A DNA stretch of 64,000 bases from Tubulanus polymorphus. Taxonomy: Eukaryota > Nemertea > Palaeonemertea > Tubulaniformes > Tubulanidae. The stretch is taken from NCBI RefSeq assembly GCF_964204645.1, contig NC_134029.1:17378450-17442449 (forward strand), written 5' to 3'. Under the pieces are notes generated by a model. That model saw only the letters and a program-made list of their open reading frames with translations, searched no databases and was not told the DNA's origin. This document shows, one piece after another, positions 11,024-20,970 of this stretch; position 1 is the stretch's first letter, and the number at the start of each line of letters is the position of its first letter. A program made the translations under genes and the position numbers.

Positions 11024-11671
11024 ATGAGTTTTAATAAAAATTTTGTTATAAAAATGAAGAAAGAAGAAGAACCCAACTTTAAAATCGAAATCAATGAAAC
11101 CAATAAATCATTTTCACAGTTTTACATTAAAAATTATATTTCAGCAACAAATTTAGTGTCCGCAAGACATTATAAAATCGATAACATAACTATGATTAAT
11201 CAAATATCATCAAATGAAACATATTTAATTACTGAACTAGTAGATACTTTTGATAATGGCGTTAAAAATCCTAAAATATTCAATACAGTTTTGAATTTTA
11301 AAGGAACTTTAGATGAAAACATAATTAATATTCTTAAAACTCCTTTCAATGAAAGAAATGATGATATAATACTTTCAAAAGATTACAATGATTTGATTAA
11401 CTTAAGAATTGAAAAAAGACAATTATATTATTTCAATTTTGATAATAAACAAATTATCTATAATGAAAATTCATCAAATATTGGAATTCAATGTGAATTA
11501 GATAATGAAAAATCATTTAAAGATATTGCAGTTCAATGTAATTTAGATGATGAATTTAGAAAATTCAATCCTAATGAAAAAGTGCATTGTTATTGCGGAG
11601 GTAAATATTTAAAATCACATAAATCAAAGCATTATGAAACAATTAAACATAAAAACTGGCGTAAAGAGTAA
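11024..11671 (+). CDS. Left-arm ORF A, 215 aa, C-terminal Cys/His finger
   Basis: Hypothetical protein of the palindromic element; no known enzyme recognised. It is lysine- and asparagine-rich, as expected from the AT-rich composition. The C-terminus (about residues 188-210) has CYCGGKY followed by spaced K, H and H residues, a C-x-C-G...H...H zinc-binding pattern of a kind I associate with small proteins of Polinton-like and other large eukaryotic DNA elements; that association is from memory. It starts at the first ATG after the iteron-like repeats; a second in-frame ATG follows 10 codons later. The right-arm copy (15627-16274) is identical, and a fragment of its 5' end is preserved in the mini element at about 21116-21230. 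A nucleic-acid-binding role is plausible but unproven. Confidence 0.55.
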   Translation: MSFNKNFVIKMKKEEEPNFKIEINETNKSFSQFYIKNYISATNLVSARHYKIDNITMINQISSNETYLITELVDTFDNGVKNPKIFNTVLNFKGTLDENIINILKTPFNERNDDIILSKDYNDLINLRIEKRQLYYFNFDNKQIIYNENSSNIGIQCELDNEKSFKDIAVQCNLDDEFRKFNPNEKVHCYCGGKYLKSHKSKHYETIKHKNWRKE

Positions 11672-11732
11672 CAATTCTACATTATAATTATTGAATTGAG
11701 TTAAATGATTTAAATATCTAATAGACTGTTAA

Positions 11733-12262
11733 AATGATAAATTGTTTGACAGTTGAAATGATAAATTGTTTGACAGTTGAAATGATAAATTGTTTGACAG
11801 TTGAAATGATAAGACAGTTGAAATGATAAATTGTTCGACTGTTGAAATGATAAGACAGTTGAAATGATAAATTGTTTGACAGTTGAAATGATAAATTGTT
11901 TGGCAGTTGAAATGATAAATTGTTTGGCAGTTGAAATGATAAATTGTTTGGCAGTTGAAATGATAAATTGTTTGGCAGTTGAAACTATAAGACAGCTGAA
12001 ATGATAAATTGTTTGACAGTTGAAATGATAAATTGTTTGACAGTTGAAATGATAAATTGTTTGACAGTTGAAATGATAAATTGTTTGACAGTTGAAATGA
12101 TAAATTATTCGACAGTTGAAATGATAAATTGTTTGACAGTTGAAATAATAAATTGTTTGGCAGTTGAAATGATAAATTGTTTGACAGTTGAAATGATAAA
12201 TTGTTTGACAGTTGAAATGATAAATTGTTTGACAGTTGAAATGATAAATTGTTTGGCCGTAA
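11733..12262 (+). repeat. 24-bp satellite, roughly twenty units (left arm)
   Basis: Direct repeats of AAATGATAAATTGTTTGACAGTTG-type units, with variants (TTGGCAG, TTCGACA) and several shortened 16-bp units (ATGATAAGACAGTTGA). Because 24 is divisible by three the array is open in one frame, giving an apparent 92-residue ORF at 12001-12279 made of the octapeptide MINCLTVE. I treat it as a repeat rather than a gene. The mirror array is at about 15036-15565. Confidence 0.85.
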
Positions 12263-12379
12263 ATTTAATTGTTATTTGATTTAATCATTTAAAAGTTTGA
12301 TATTTTCAAAATGATTATAAAATATTTAATTAAAAACTAGCAAATATTTTATAAACTGTTTAATTTCTTTCTTAAATAA

Positions 12380-12577
12380 ATGGATGGTTTCATCCCAACT
12401 GGGAAAAGTGATTTGAAACATTATCTTGTAGCAGGAGGATTAATATTGGCTGCGCTTTATTTATACTATGAGAATATTAGTAAGGATTTGATGAATGAAA
12501 ATATAAAATTGAGCAAGAAATTGAAAAAATTAAATGGAAATAAAAATAATCATAAAAAAGTTATTGAATCAGATTAG
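12380..12577 (+). CDS. Left-arm ORF B, 65-aa small membrane protein
   Basis: Hypothetical. Residues about 15-34 (HYLVAGGLILAALYLYYENI) form one hydrophobic helix, followed by a lysine/asparagine-rich tail of about 30 residues. It starts at ATGGATGG directly after TTAAATAA; a similar TTAAATAAATAA precedes ORF C. ORF C begins 20 bases after the stop codon, a compact virus-like spacing. The identical copy is at 14721-14918. No known family recognised; single-span membrane proteins of this size are common among minor proteins of double-stranded DNA viruses, which is only a loose analogy. Confidence 0.5.
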   Translation: MDGFIPTGKSDLKHYLVAGGLILAALYLYYENISKDLMNENIKLSKKLKKLNGNKNNHKKVIESD

Positions 12578-12597
12578 TGAATTAATTAAATAAATAA

Positions 12598-12900
12598 ATG
12601 AGTGAAAATATATTAAACTTATTACATCTAATATATAAAAATCAACAGAATATTAAATCAATTATTATGCTTACAGGTTTATTTTCATTCTCAGTTTATA
12701 CTATAAAACAGTTGTTAGAATTCTATGATTGCTGTAAAATTAGATACGCTGAATTAATAGAAAATATGAATTATATTTCAGATAGATTGAATAATATTAA
12801 ATGCTGTGAAGTATGTAATAAAAGATATAAAAATTTAAAGAGTTTAAAAACTCATAAATATATTCATGAACTTGATGAAAAATTATATGAATCAAAATAA
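12598..12900 (+). CDS. Left-arm ORF C, 100 aa, membrane segment plus C2H2 finger
   Basis: Hypothetical. Residues about 20-40 (IKSIIMLTGLFSFSVYTIKQ) are hydrophobic and may span or contact a membrane. Residues about 70-92 hold a C2H2 pattern, CEVC then twelve residues then H-x3-H (CEVCNKRYKNLKSLKTHKYIH region). A membrane segment next to a C2H2 finger is an unusual pairing. It begins 20 bases downstream of ORF B. Identical copy at 14398-14700. No family recognised. Confidence 0.55.
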   Translation: MSENILNLLHLIYKNQQNIKSIIMLTGLFSFSVYTIKQLLEFYDCCKIRYAELIENMNYISDRLNNIKCCEVCNKRYKNLKSLKTHKYIHELDEKLYESK

Positions 12901-14397
12901 GAAATCGACTGTTAAATTAGCTGAAAATATAAAATATATTAGTTGAAATGTATGAAAATAAAAGTTAATAAAAAAAAGGGGTTGAGGTATCAATGTATCA
13001 GATACCCTATTAAATACCCTAATACCATGTATTAAATACATATCAAATACGTATTGATGGTATTAAATACGTATTAATGGTATTGAATACATATTATGCT
13101 TTATTTCTGAAAATGAAGTAACAGAAGTAATTTATGTTTTAATTCATTCAAGTATGATATTGTAAATTCTTTACACTTGACTAGGATAATACAAGAGTGA
13201 TATTAGTTAGTTGGCTTATTCAGTAAGAGAAACAATGAAATAATACAAGAGTGATACTAACAGTTAAAGTTATTGAATTTCTTGTTAAATCTTTTTGAAT
13301 TCTAGTCAATTCTTGTTATCCAATAGCGTGAATAGAAATCAAAAAGATTTAAATAAAAAAACAATAAGTTACATAAGTTAGAACCTTTATTATTTTTTAA
13401 TTACTTCTGAGACTACAATTTCCATATGAATATAAATTTATAAAATAAAATCCTAATTCAAAATATTATAGAATTCACTGTATACTAATGGATGAGTGGA
13501 TGAATTGGATGAATTGGATGAGTGGATGAATGGATGAGTGTAATAATATATAATTTACATATGTTTTTTATTTTTAAAACAGTAAGAGTTTGATTTGAAG
13601 TTATTTTATCAATTTTATACTATATTTAAATATTATTTTAATAATATATATATATTGTGTTAAATTTAATAAAGAATATAAATATTATATTTATACTCAT
13701 ACTATTCTTCCAATTTATGTGTTAAAAAGTAAAATATATATATTATTACACTCATCCACTCTTCCACTCATCCAATTCATCCAATTCATCCAATTCATCC
13801 ACTCATCCATTAGTATACAGTGAATTCTATAATATTTTGAATTAGGATTTTATTTTATAAATTTATATTCATATGGAAATTGTAGTCTCAGAAGTAATTA
13901 AAAAATAATAAAGGTTCTAACTTATGTAACTTATTGTTTTTTTATTTAAATCTTTTTGATTTCTATTCACGCTATTGGATAACAAGAATTGACTAGAATT
14001 CAAAAAGATTTAACAAGAAATTCAATAACTTTAACTGTTAGTATCACTCTTGTATTATTTCATTGTTTCTCTTACTGAATAAGCCAACTAACTAATATCA
14101 CTCTTGTATTATCCTAGTCAAGTGTAAAGAATTTACAATATCATACTTGAATGAATTAAAACATAAATTACTTCTGTTACTTCATTTTCAGAAATAAAGC
14201 ATAATATGTATTCAATACCATTAATACGTATTTAATACCATCAATACGTATTTGATATGTATTTAATACATGGTATTAGGGTATTTAATAGGGTATCTGA
14301 TACATTGATACCTCAACCCCTTTTTTTTATTAACTTTTATTTTCATACATTTCAACTAATATATTTTATATTTTCAGCTAATTTAACAGTCGATTTC
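12901..14397. other. Central non-coding part of the palindromic element
   Basis: AT-rich DNA without a credible ORF. It contains short direct repeats of TATTAAATACGTATTRATGG at about 13010-13095 (mirror at about 14205-14290), the GGATGAATT minisatellites at 13489-13540 and 13748-13810, and the unique spacer of about 184 bp (13553-13736) with a run of TA steps near 13646. Confidence 0.5.
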
Positions 14398-14700
14398 TTA
14401 TTTTGATTCATATAATTTTTCATCAAGTTCATGAATATATTTATGAGTTTTTAAACTCTTTAAATTTTTATATCTTTTATTACATACTTCACAGCATTTA
14501 ATATTATTCAATCTATCTGAAATATAATTCATATTTTCTATTAATTCAGCGTATCTAATTTTACAGCAATCATAGAATTCTAACAACTGTTTTATAGTAT
14601 AAACTGAGAATGAAAATAAACCTGTAAGCATAATAATTGATTTAATATTCTGTTGATTTTTATATATTAGATGTAATAAGTTTAATATATTTTCACTCAT
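14398..14700 (-). CDS. Right-arm ORF C, identical 100-aa copy
   Basis: Mirror copy of 12598-12900 with the same hydrophobic segment and C2H2 finger and no disabling change. Confidence 0.55.
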   Translation of the reverse strand: MSENILNLLHLIYKNQQNIKSIIMLTGLFSFSVYTIKQLLEFYDCCKIRYAELIENMNYISDRLNNIKCCEVCNKRYKNLKSLKTHKYIHELDEKLYESK

Positions 14701-14720
14701 TTATTTATTTAATTAATTCA

Positions 14721-14918
14721 CTAATCTGATTCAATAACTTTTTTATGATTATTTTTATTTCCATTTAATTTTTTCAATTTCTTGCTCAATTTTATATTTT
14801 CATTCATCAAATCCTTACTAATATTCTCATAGTATAAATAAAGCGCAGCCAATATTAATCCTCCTGCTACAAGATAATGTTTCAAATCACTTTTCCCAGT
14901 TGGGATGAAACCATCCAT
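14721..14918 (-). CDS. Right-arm ORF B, identical 65-aa copy
   Basis: Exact mirror of the ORF at 12380-12577: one predicted transmembrane helix and a basic tail. The frame is intact. Confidence 0.5.
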   Translation of the reverse strand: MDGFIPTGKSDLKHYLVAGGLILAALYLYYENISKDLMNENIKLSKKLKKLNGNKNNHKKVIESD

Positions 14919-15035
14919 TTATTTAAGAAAGAAATTAAACAGTTTATAAAATATTTGCTAGTTTTTAATTAAATATTTTATAATCATTTTGAAAATATCA
15001 AACTTTTAAATGATTAAATCAAATAACAATTAAAT

Positions 15036-15565
15036 TTACGGCCAAACAATTTATCATTTCAACTGTCAAACAATTTATCATTTCAACTGTCAAACAATTT
15101 ATCATTTCAACTGTCAAACAATTTATCATTTCAACTGCCAAACAATTTATTATTTCAACTGTCAAACAATTTATCATTTCAACTGTCGAATAATTTATCA
15201 TTTCAACTGTCAAACAATTTATCATTTCAACTGTCAAACAATTTATCATTTCAACTGTCAAACAATTTATCATTTCAACTGTCAAACAATTTATCATTTC
15301 AGCTGTCTTATAGTTTCAACTGCCAAACAATTTATCATTTCAACTGCCAAACAATTTATCATTTCAACTGCCAAACAATTTATCATTTCAACTGCCAAAC
15401 AATTTATCATTTCAACTGTCAAACAATTTATCATTTCAACTGTCTTATCATTTCAACAGTCGAACAATTTATCATTTCAACTGTCTTATCATTTCAACTG
15501 TCAAACAATTTATCATTTCAACTGTCAAACAATTTATCATTTCAACTGTCAAACAATTTATCATT
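15036..15565 (-). repeat. 24-bp satellite, mirror copy (right arm)
   Basis: Reverse complement of the array at 11733-12262, with the same order of full-length and 16-bp variant units. That the variant order is kept shows the arms were duplicated, or gene-converted, as whole blocks. Confidence 0.85.
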
Positions 15566-15626
15566 TTAACAGTCTATTAGATATTTAAATCATTTAACTC
15601 AATTCAATAATTATAATGTAGAATTG

Positions 15627-16274
15627 TTACTCTTTACGCCAGTTTTTATGTTTAATTGTTTCATAATGCTTTGATTTATGTGATTTTAAATATTTACCTC
15701 CGCAATAACAATGCACTTTTTCATTAGGATTGAATTTTCTAAATTCATCATCTAAATTACATTGAACTGCAATATCTTTAAATGATTTTTCATTATCTAA
15801 TTCACATTGAATTCCAATATTTGATGAATTTTCATTATAGATAATTTGTTTATTATCAAAATTGAAATAATATAATTGTCTTTTTTCAATTCTTAAGTTA
15901 ATCAAATCATTGTAATCTTTTGAAAGTATTATATCATCATTTCTTTCATTGAAAGGAGTTTTAAGAATATTAATTATGTTTTCATCTAAAGTTCCTTTAA
16001 AATTCAAAACTGTATTGAATATTTTAGGATTTTTAACGCCATTATCAAAAGTATCTACTAGTTCAGTAATTAAATATGTTTCATTTGATGATATTTGATT
16101 AATCATAGTTATGTTATCGATTTTATAATGTCTTGCGGACACTAAATTTGTTGCTGAAATATAATTTTTAATGTAAAACTGTGAAAATGATTTATTGGTT
16201 TCATTGATTTCGATTTTAAAGTTGGGTTCTTCTTCTTTCTTCATTTTTATAACAAAATTTTTATTAAAACTCAT
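15627..16274 (-). CDS. Right-arm ORF A, identical copy, 215 aa
   Basis: Mirror copy of the 215-residue ORF at 11024-11671, with the same length and the same translation. It reads towards the element centre, so the two copies are convergent. The open frame is undamaged in both arms, consistent with either coding function or very recent duplication. Confidence 0.55.
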   Translation of the reverse strand: MSFNKNFVIKMKKEEEPNFKIEINETNKSFSQFYIKNYISATNLVSARHYKIDNITMINQISSNETYLITELVDTFDNGVKNPKIFNTVLNFKGTLDENIINILKTPFNERNDDIILSKDYNDLINLRIEKRQLYYFNFDNKQIIYNENSSNIGIQCELDNEKSFKDIAVQCNLDDEFRKFNPNEKVHCYCGGKYLKSHKSKHYETIKHKNWRKE

Positions 16275-16891
16275 TCAAATATAAATATTCACTGTTCTAA
16301 ATATGAATTATTTCACTCACACTTTACTCACACTTTTAATGTTTAAAAATCTAACTCATACAAATATAAATATTGAAATATGTTTAAAATATAAACTATT
16401 TCACTCACACTTTACTCACACTTTTATATTCGTTTAGTTATCCATTTATTTTACTTATATTTTTACTCGAAATCTGTTAAAATATGAATTATTTCACTCA
16501 CACTTTACTCACACTTTTTCTAGCGAGTAGAAAATGAAAAATAAATTCGAGCGTGTGAGAATTTATTTTTCATTTTTATGAGTTTTGCGAGTAATTCAAG
16601 TAGAAATTGTTATTATTTTTATGTTTTTTCATTTTTTACGAGCTCGACCGTTCGACCTTTGGCCTGAAAGCCCATTACCCCTATTACTTTCAACTAGGAA
16701 CAGCATTATTCAACCCACGAGTGAAGGTATTAACATTAACTTATGTAATAGTATCTCTGCCGCGTCGCTGATAATACTGGAGATAACAGGCAGTCTGTTC
16801 TGGGACATAACAGGATAATTTCGATAATTTCGACGCAGTCAGCATTTCGTAGTGGCGGCCTTATTGATTTTTAAGAGCCGAAGATCACAAC

Positions 16892-17107
16892 ATGCCGGCA
16901 AGAAAAAATCAAAAAAATCCACCGGGGAAGAACTTCAATAAAGGTAAACGTGGCCGGTCGAGTGGCTCAGACACCGATACTAGAACCCCGGCCAGGGAAT
17001 CAATTAAAGCGAGCGATGCAGCACCAGCCGAAGCGGATGAAAACAGCTCTGAATCGGAGGACAGCACTGAGGTATCCATTAATCAGTTTGGTTATAAATG
17101 CGATTAG
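16892..17107 (+). CDS. Unassigned first-exon-like ORF, 71 aa, basic then acidic
   Basis: ATG at 16892 opens a low-complexity reading frame: basic and proline-rich at the start (PARKNQKNPPGKN), then Ser/Asp/Glu-rich. A possible splice donor GAG|GTATCC lies near 17069-17075. The composition could suit a disordered nuclear protein or the start of a retroelement ORF. No family recognised, no downstream exon confirmed. Confidence 0.25.
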   Translation: MPARKNQKNPPGKNFNKGKRGRSSGSDTDTRTPARESIKASDAAPAEADENSSESEDSTEVSINQFGYKCD

Positions 17108-19983
17108 TCGATTGCCGGTATATTATATAGTAATTCTATAGCAACTGATCTCATGTGACAGTCATTTGCCGTATAATTCGCCTGCGGTTGAATTCGAGAG
17201 ACTGGATTGATTGATACATTGTATCGAATTCGGAGCGAAGATAAATTCACCGAACAAATAATATATCATATATCATATAATATATCATAATTTTTTTTCA
17301 GAATTAATGAATAAATAATATACATTAAAAAAATGTAGTTGATGGAGTACTATCATCGATTAAGAATTCGGCGATAGAGCATGTGACAGAATTCCAAAGG
17401 CAATTTATATCAAGAGCAAAGATATTCGGCGAATCGATGTTCTCCAGAAATCACCATGCCATGTATATCACGGGCTTAAACGATAACTTGACTGATTTGT
17501 ATTCAAATTTACCCATATGGGAAATTGTTCACATTCGATCATAATATCCAATCACCCTGAATTCAATACATTTCACGAAACAAATGTCCGCCGTGTTTTG
17601 TTCTTTAGAGCTACGTATTTGGGGCTATTTGGAGGAGACAGAAAGGAGCTGCACTCCAGCGCTCACTATTGCCATCTACACAAAATTGCTAACGTATACA
17701 CGTACAACTATTGCCCTCAAAGCTATAGCAGCCAAGCAGTAGAAAATGCACTTAGTTTCTAGGCGGAATTTTGTAGCGGTCCTTCGAGATTCCCACTGTT
17801 GCGGTAATGTTCACTGGTTTTGGAACATAAGAATATTCATAAGTTATAAGAATTGATTGAATATCAATGAGCTCTGCAGTCCCTTGCTTGAAAAACTAAA
17901 TTCATACGTCATTTCAAAAGAACTGAAAGTAGATGTAAATGGTGATTCTTGGGTTTTTCGAACGCAGCAATTGAGGGTATTGACGATGTGAAACCACCAA
18001 AGACCGCATATTCTTACCGCGCGTCAAAAAATCGCGAATTTGATTAATTTGTGGACAATATTTTCAAATATCTCCCATTTTTAGAGGTTATACGTGTATA
18101 TCGTAATTTGCAATTCGGGTGTGCATTTGAATTGTTTGAACATCTTTCCTAACTACCCGTTGCAGAGGGATTTCCCATAATCTCCACCAATGTTTTTCCT
18201 ATATTACAAAGGTACGGTTTTGACATGGAATTAAAAAAGGCAGAGATCACGTAAAAACAAAAGGTTAAGTTTTAACGCGCCGTTGAAATGAAAATTTAAC
18301 GAAAATACTTTTTAACGTGGGGTTATAAACGAAACGAAAAGTTGGTTTTAAGTGGAAACCTGCCTCAACAACATTCCGAGTTTTCGGATAACCGTATAGT
18401 TGTCTTCTCTTTCCCAGTGGGTAGTTCGGGCATTTTGCCGGCATTAACTGGCGATTAGTTAGAAGTAGTCCAACAACGTCGAATTCTTAACCATATTTTG
18501 GCGGTCAATATTTTGATTGGTTGTTGGAAATCGGAGGTTTGGAAAAGTCAACCTAACTCTGCTATGGCTCAGCACCGAATCAGATTGTGTCCGCAAGTTA
18601 TCTGTGCATTTTGATTTAGAAAAATGAGCCTTAACGTCTTCCATAAATCACAATTTTATCATTTAATCTCTTTTCGTTATCGTGCAATATTGTTGACGCC
18701 GCGCCATTTTTTAGTGATACTCAATGGAGAATCAATTAGTATTGAAGGAGTTACGATGCAATGTAATCACCAACAGCCAAAGGCCTAGAAAGTAAGGGGT
18801 TTAGGGTCTAATATTCAGTTCCACATTTGGGGGTCATCCCTACATTCCTCAGGTTCTATGTTCCCCGGGTTCTATATTCACCCAGTGGAAATAATACAAA
18901 AAGGGTTCCCTATTCTCCAAATAATAAAAAGGTTGACCGGAGGGGTCCATACCTATGCTTTTAATGATATTCCATCAATTATAACATTTATTAGCTAAAT
19001 ACTATAAATTTGATACAGACAAGGCTGCTTTTAATTCTTTTGCAACAGCGAGAACTGAACGAGATCAGTTCCAAATGACGATATCGATCGATCACGGTAA
19101 TTCATGCAGCATACGTCACACTGTAAAAAGGCTTTTAGACTTGCCCGGGCAATTTTTTATTGTGATTCATGTCGTTAATTTTCATTCAATGGAGTAAAGA
19201 TAGAATGAAGATAGTGCCAATTTTCCACAACATCGACTAACCTTGGTTGCATTTCAGGCTTTGCAGCCTGCTGGCCCTTAATCATGCTCTCAATTCCGGG
19301 CGCCAAAATTTAGTGTGTGTGGCCACGAGAACAAAGGACTTTTTTGTACATTTTCCATTATCTTCCGTGGGGTATTATATAACCAGGGGACTAATATAGA
19401 ACCCGGGAACATTGGACTCGGGGAATATATAGAACCTCTTTATGTACGATTTCCCTTGGGGGAACATAGGTCCCGGGGAATATAGAACCCTGTTTTTATA
19501 ATTTCCCTTGGGGGAATATAGAACCCGGGGAAAATAGGACATAGGAACATAATAGGAACATAGGTATGGACCCCTATGGGTGAATTATTGATTACAGAAA
19601 AGTCCGTGCACAAGGATTGATTGAAATAACGCCCGTGTGCAGTGATTTATCACAATAACGTACGTGCATACAGATCAATCGGAATAATTTTTTCCGTAAC
19701 CTCCCGGGTTCTGTACGTTTTTTTCGATTGCAAATTCCTCATTCTTGCTTTATTTATGCGCTTTGTTTAACATTTTTGATCTTTGAAGGTGTATGCGGGA
19801 GATTCTCATCGACTTGACGAACAGCACTATGAGCGACGATGTCAATTTGCTAGTCAGGAGTGAGTGTGATTGCGACAAAATTGTGATTGGTTCGTATCAC
19901 GCACTGGTATCAGCCTCCTTCAAACACGCCAAGTTAACTCAGACACCGGCGTTCTCTCGCGCACTAAGCCGTGACAGATAACA
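17108..19983. other. Intergenic with degenerate repeats
   Basis: No gene recognised. Around 17340-17540 one plus-strand frame stays open with a peptide-like composition but has no family I can name. 18815-18900 and 19370-19560 carry many copies, in both orientations, of GGTTCTATATTCCCC/GGGGAATATAGAACC, and GGTCCATACCTATG is mirrored by CATAGGTATGGACC, suggesting a decayed inverted-repeat element of about 0.75 kb. Confidence 0.4.
18815..19580. repeat. Decayed inverted-repeat cluster, GGGGAATATAGAACC motif
   Basis: The motif and its complement recur at least six times. Copies on the left are mostly GGTTCTATRTTCCCC, those on the right mostly GGGGAATATAGAACCC. The outer boundaries are uncertain and no target duplication was found. 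Confidence 0.45.
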
Positions 19984-20372
19984 ATGCAAAATACAACGAC
20001 GAGCCGTATCAAACTTACTGACTGTGACAAATGGCGGTTAAAGCCGATCAGATGGAACTATCAGTTCAGCGTCTATATTTACATATATTTCTATTCACCG
20101 GCCGCAATCATAGGCATAGTTTCAAATGCATTGATTATCGTCGTTTTGGACAGAATGAGAAACCGATCATATTATCTGCACTACTCATTGTTTATGTACG
20201 TCTGGTACCCAATGAGGGCCGCCTACATGTATCGGTTTTTAGATGACATTGTTTTTCGTGTGGTCATTCGGGGAAGCTTTTATCAAGATTTCCCACGTGA
20301 CGGGGGCTACTATGTATTCCTTCTAACCCGTAACTAGTGTATTTTGTTGTTGAGTTTTGAAAGGCTGATTAT

Positions 20373-20530
20373 TATGGTGGCTGATTCGGGCCATGTAAAA
20401 ATTTTTTTTCGTCCTCCACGAAAACGCGCAAAAACAAATATGACCGCGCAAAATTTGTTTTATTTGTTTTTGCGCGTTTTCGTGGAGGACGAAAAAAAAA
20501 AATTTGACATGGCCCGAATCAGCCACCATA
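20373..20530. mobile_element. Foldback MITE, TIR TATGGTGGCTGAT, 6-bp TSD GATTAT
   Basis: A 158-bp, almost perfectly self-complementary element: TATGGTGGCTGATTCGGGCC at the left, its complement at the right, and an inner stem with CGTCCTCCACGAAAACGCGC. It is flanked by GATTAT at 20367-20372 and 20531-20536. The terminus and duplication length match the 420-bp element at 681-1100, although the interiors differ. It lies within the GPCR pseudogene. Confidence 0.85.
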
Positions 20531-20970
20531 GATTATCGTTCAAATCCCGAATATTCTGGTGAAGAAAAGTCGTCAATTCAATACTTGCATTCATACATAT
20601 TTTTGCAGTAACAAGGTATATACCCCAATTTGTTCCGAGGGGGCGTTTTGTGTTCATTAAGCCATGCGGTGAATACGGGCCAACTATAACAGTAAACAGA
20701 GGGGTTAAACTCATCAAGAATCGTCAGGTTATCGTCAGGTCCTATCTAAATGGAGTAATGCAATTCATGACTGGACTGAATCCCACTGGTTACATTGTGC
20801 ATAACAATGCAACATTGATCATCAACTTACTTATTAAGAGGAAGAAACGCGGCAAAATGCTGTCCACTTTGAACAACCGGACATAATCGGCTACGAAAGA
20901 ACAGCGAGTGGTGCGAATGGTTGTCACAGTCGTATCCATTTTTATTTTTTGCGAATCCATTTTCCTTATC

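Larger units (their letters stand above)
10610..13552 (+). repeat. Left arm of palindromic element (terminal inverted repeat)
   Basis: About 2.94 kb, mirrored by 13737-16688. In the stretches compared by eye the two arms show no substitution, and the first length difference is the copy number of an ATGAATTGG-type minisatellite next to the spacer (13489-13540 versus 13748-13810). Such identity means recent formation or ongoing gene conversion. Confidence 0.85.
10610..16688. mobile_element. Giant palindromic Polinton/Maverick-like non-autonomous element, 6079 bp
   Basis: Begins AGTAATAGGGGTAATGGGC and ends with its exact complement; flanked by the perfect 6-bp duplication TTCAAC (10604-10609, 16689-16694). 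Positions x and 27298-x pair without an indel from the termini to about 13520, so nearly the whole element is inverted repeat: left arm 10610-13552, spacer about 13553-13736, right arm about 13737-16688. Each arm carries three small ORFs reading towards the centre, a 24-bp satellite and a 37-bp direct repeat near the end. Base composition is much more AT-rich than the surroundings. AG...CT termini and a 6-bp target duplication are the Polinton/Maverick hallmarks as I remember them. No polymerase, integrase, ATPase, protease or capsid gene is present, so movement must depend on another copy. Confidence 0.8.
13737..16688 (-). repeat. Right arm of palindromic element (terminal inverted repeat)
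   Basis: Reverse complement of 10610-13552, with the same three ORFs, satellite and near-terminal repeats on the minus strand. It ends in ATTACT at 16688, directly followed by the second copy of the TTCAAC target duplication. Confidence 0.85.

Noticed and set aside
12001-12279. 92-codon ORF of repeated MINCLTVE
   Set aside because: Fully explained by a 24-bp satellite; flanking units of 16 bp break the frame.
13489-13810. Possible CRISPR-like array (GGATGAATT repeats)
   Set aside because: Units of 9-10 bp without unique spacers, mirrored in the palindrome; it is a minisatellite in animal DNA.
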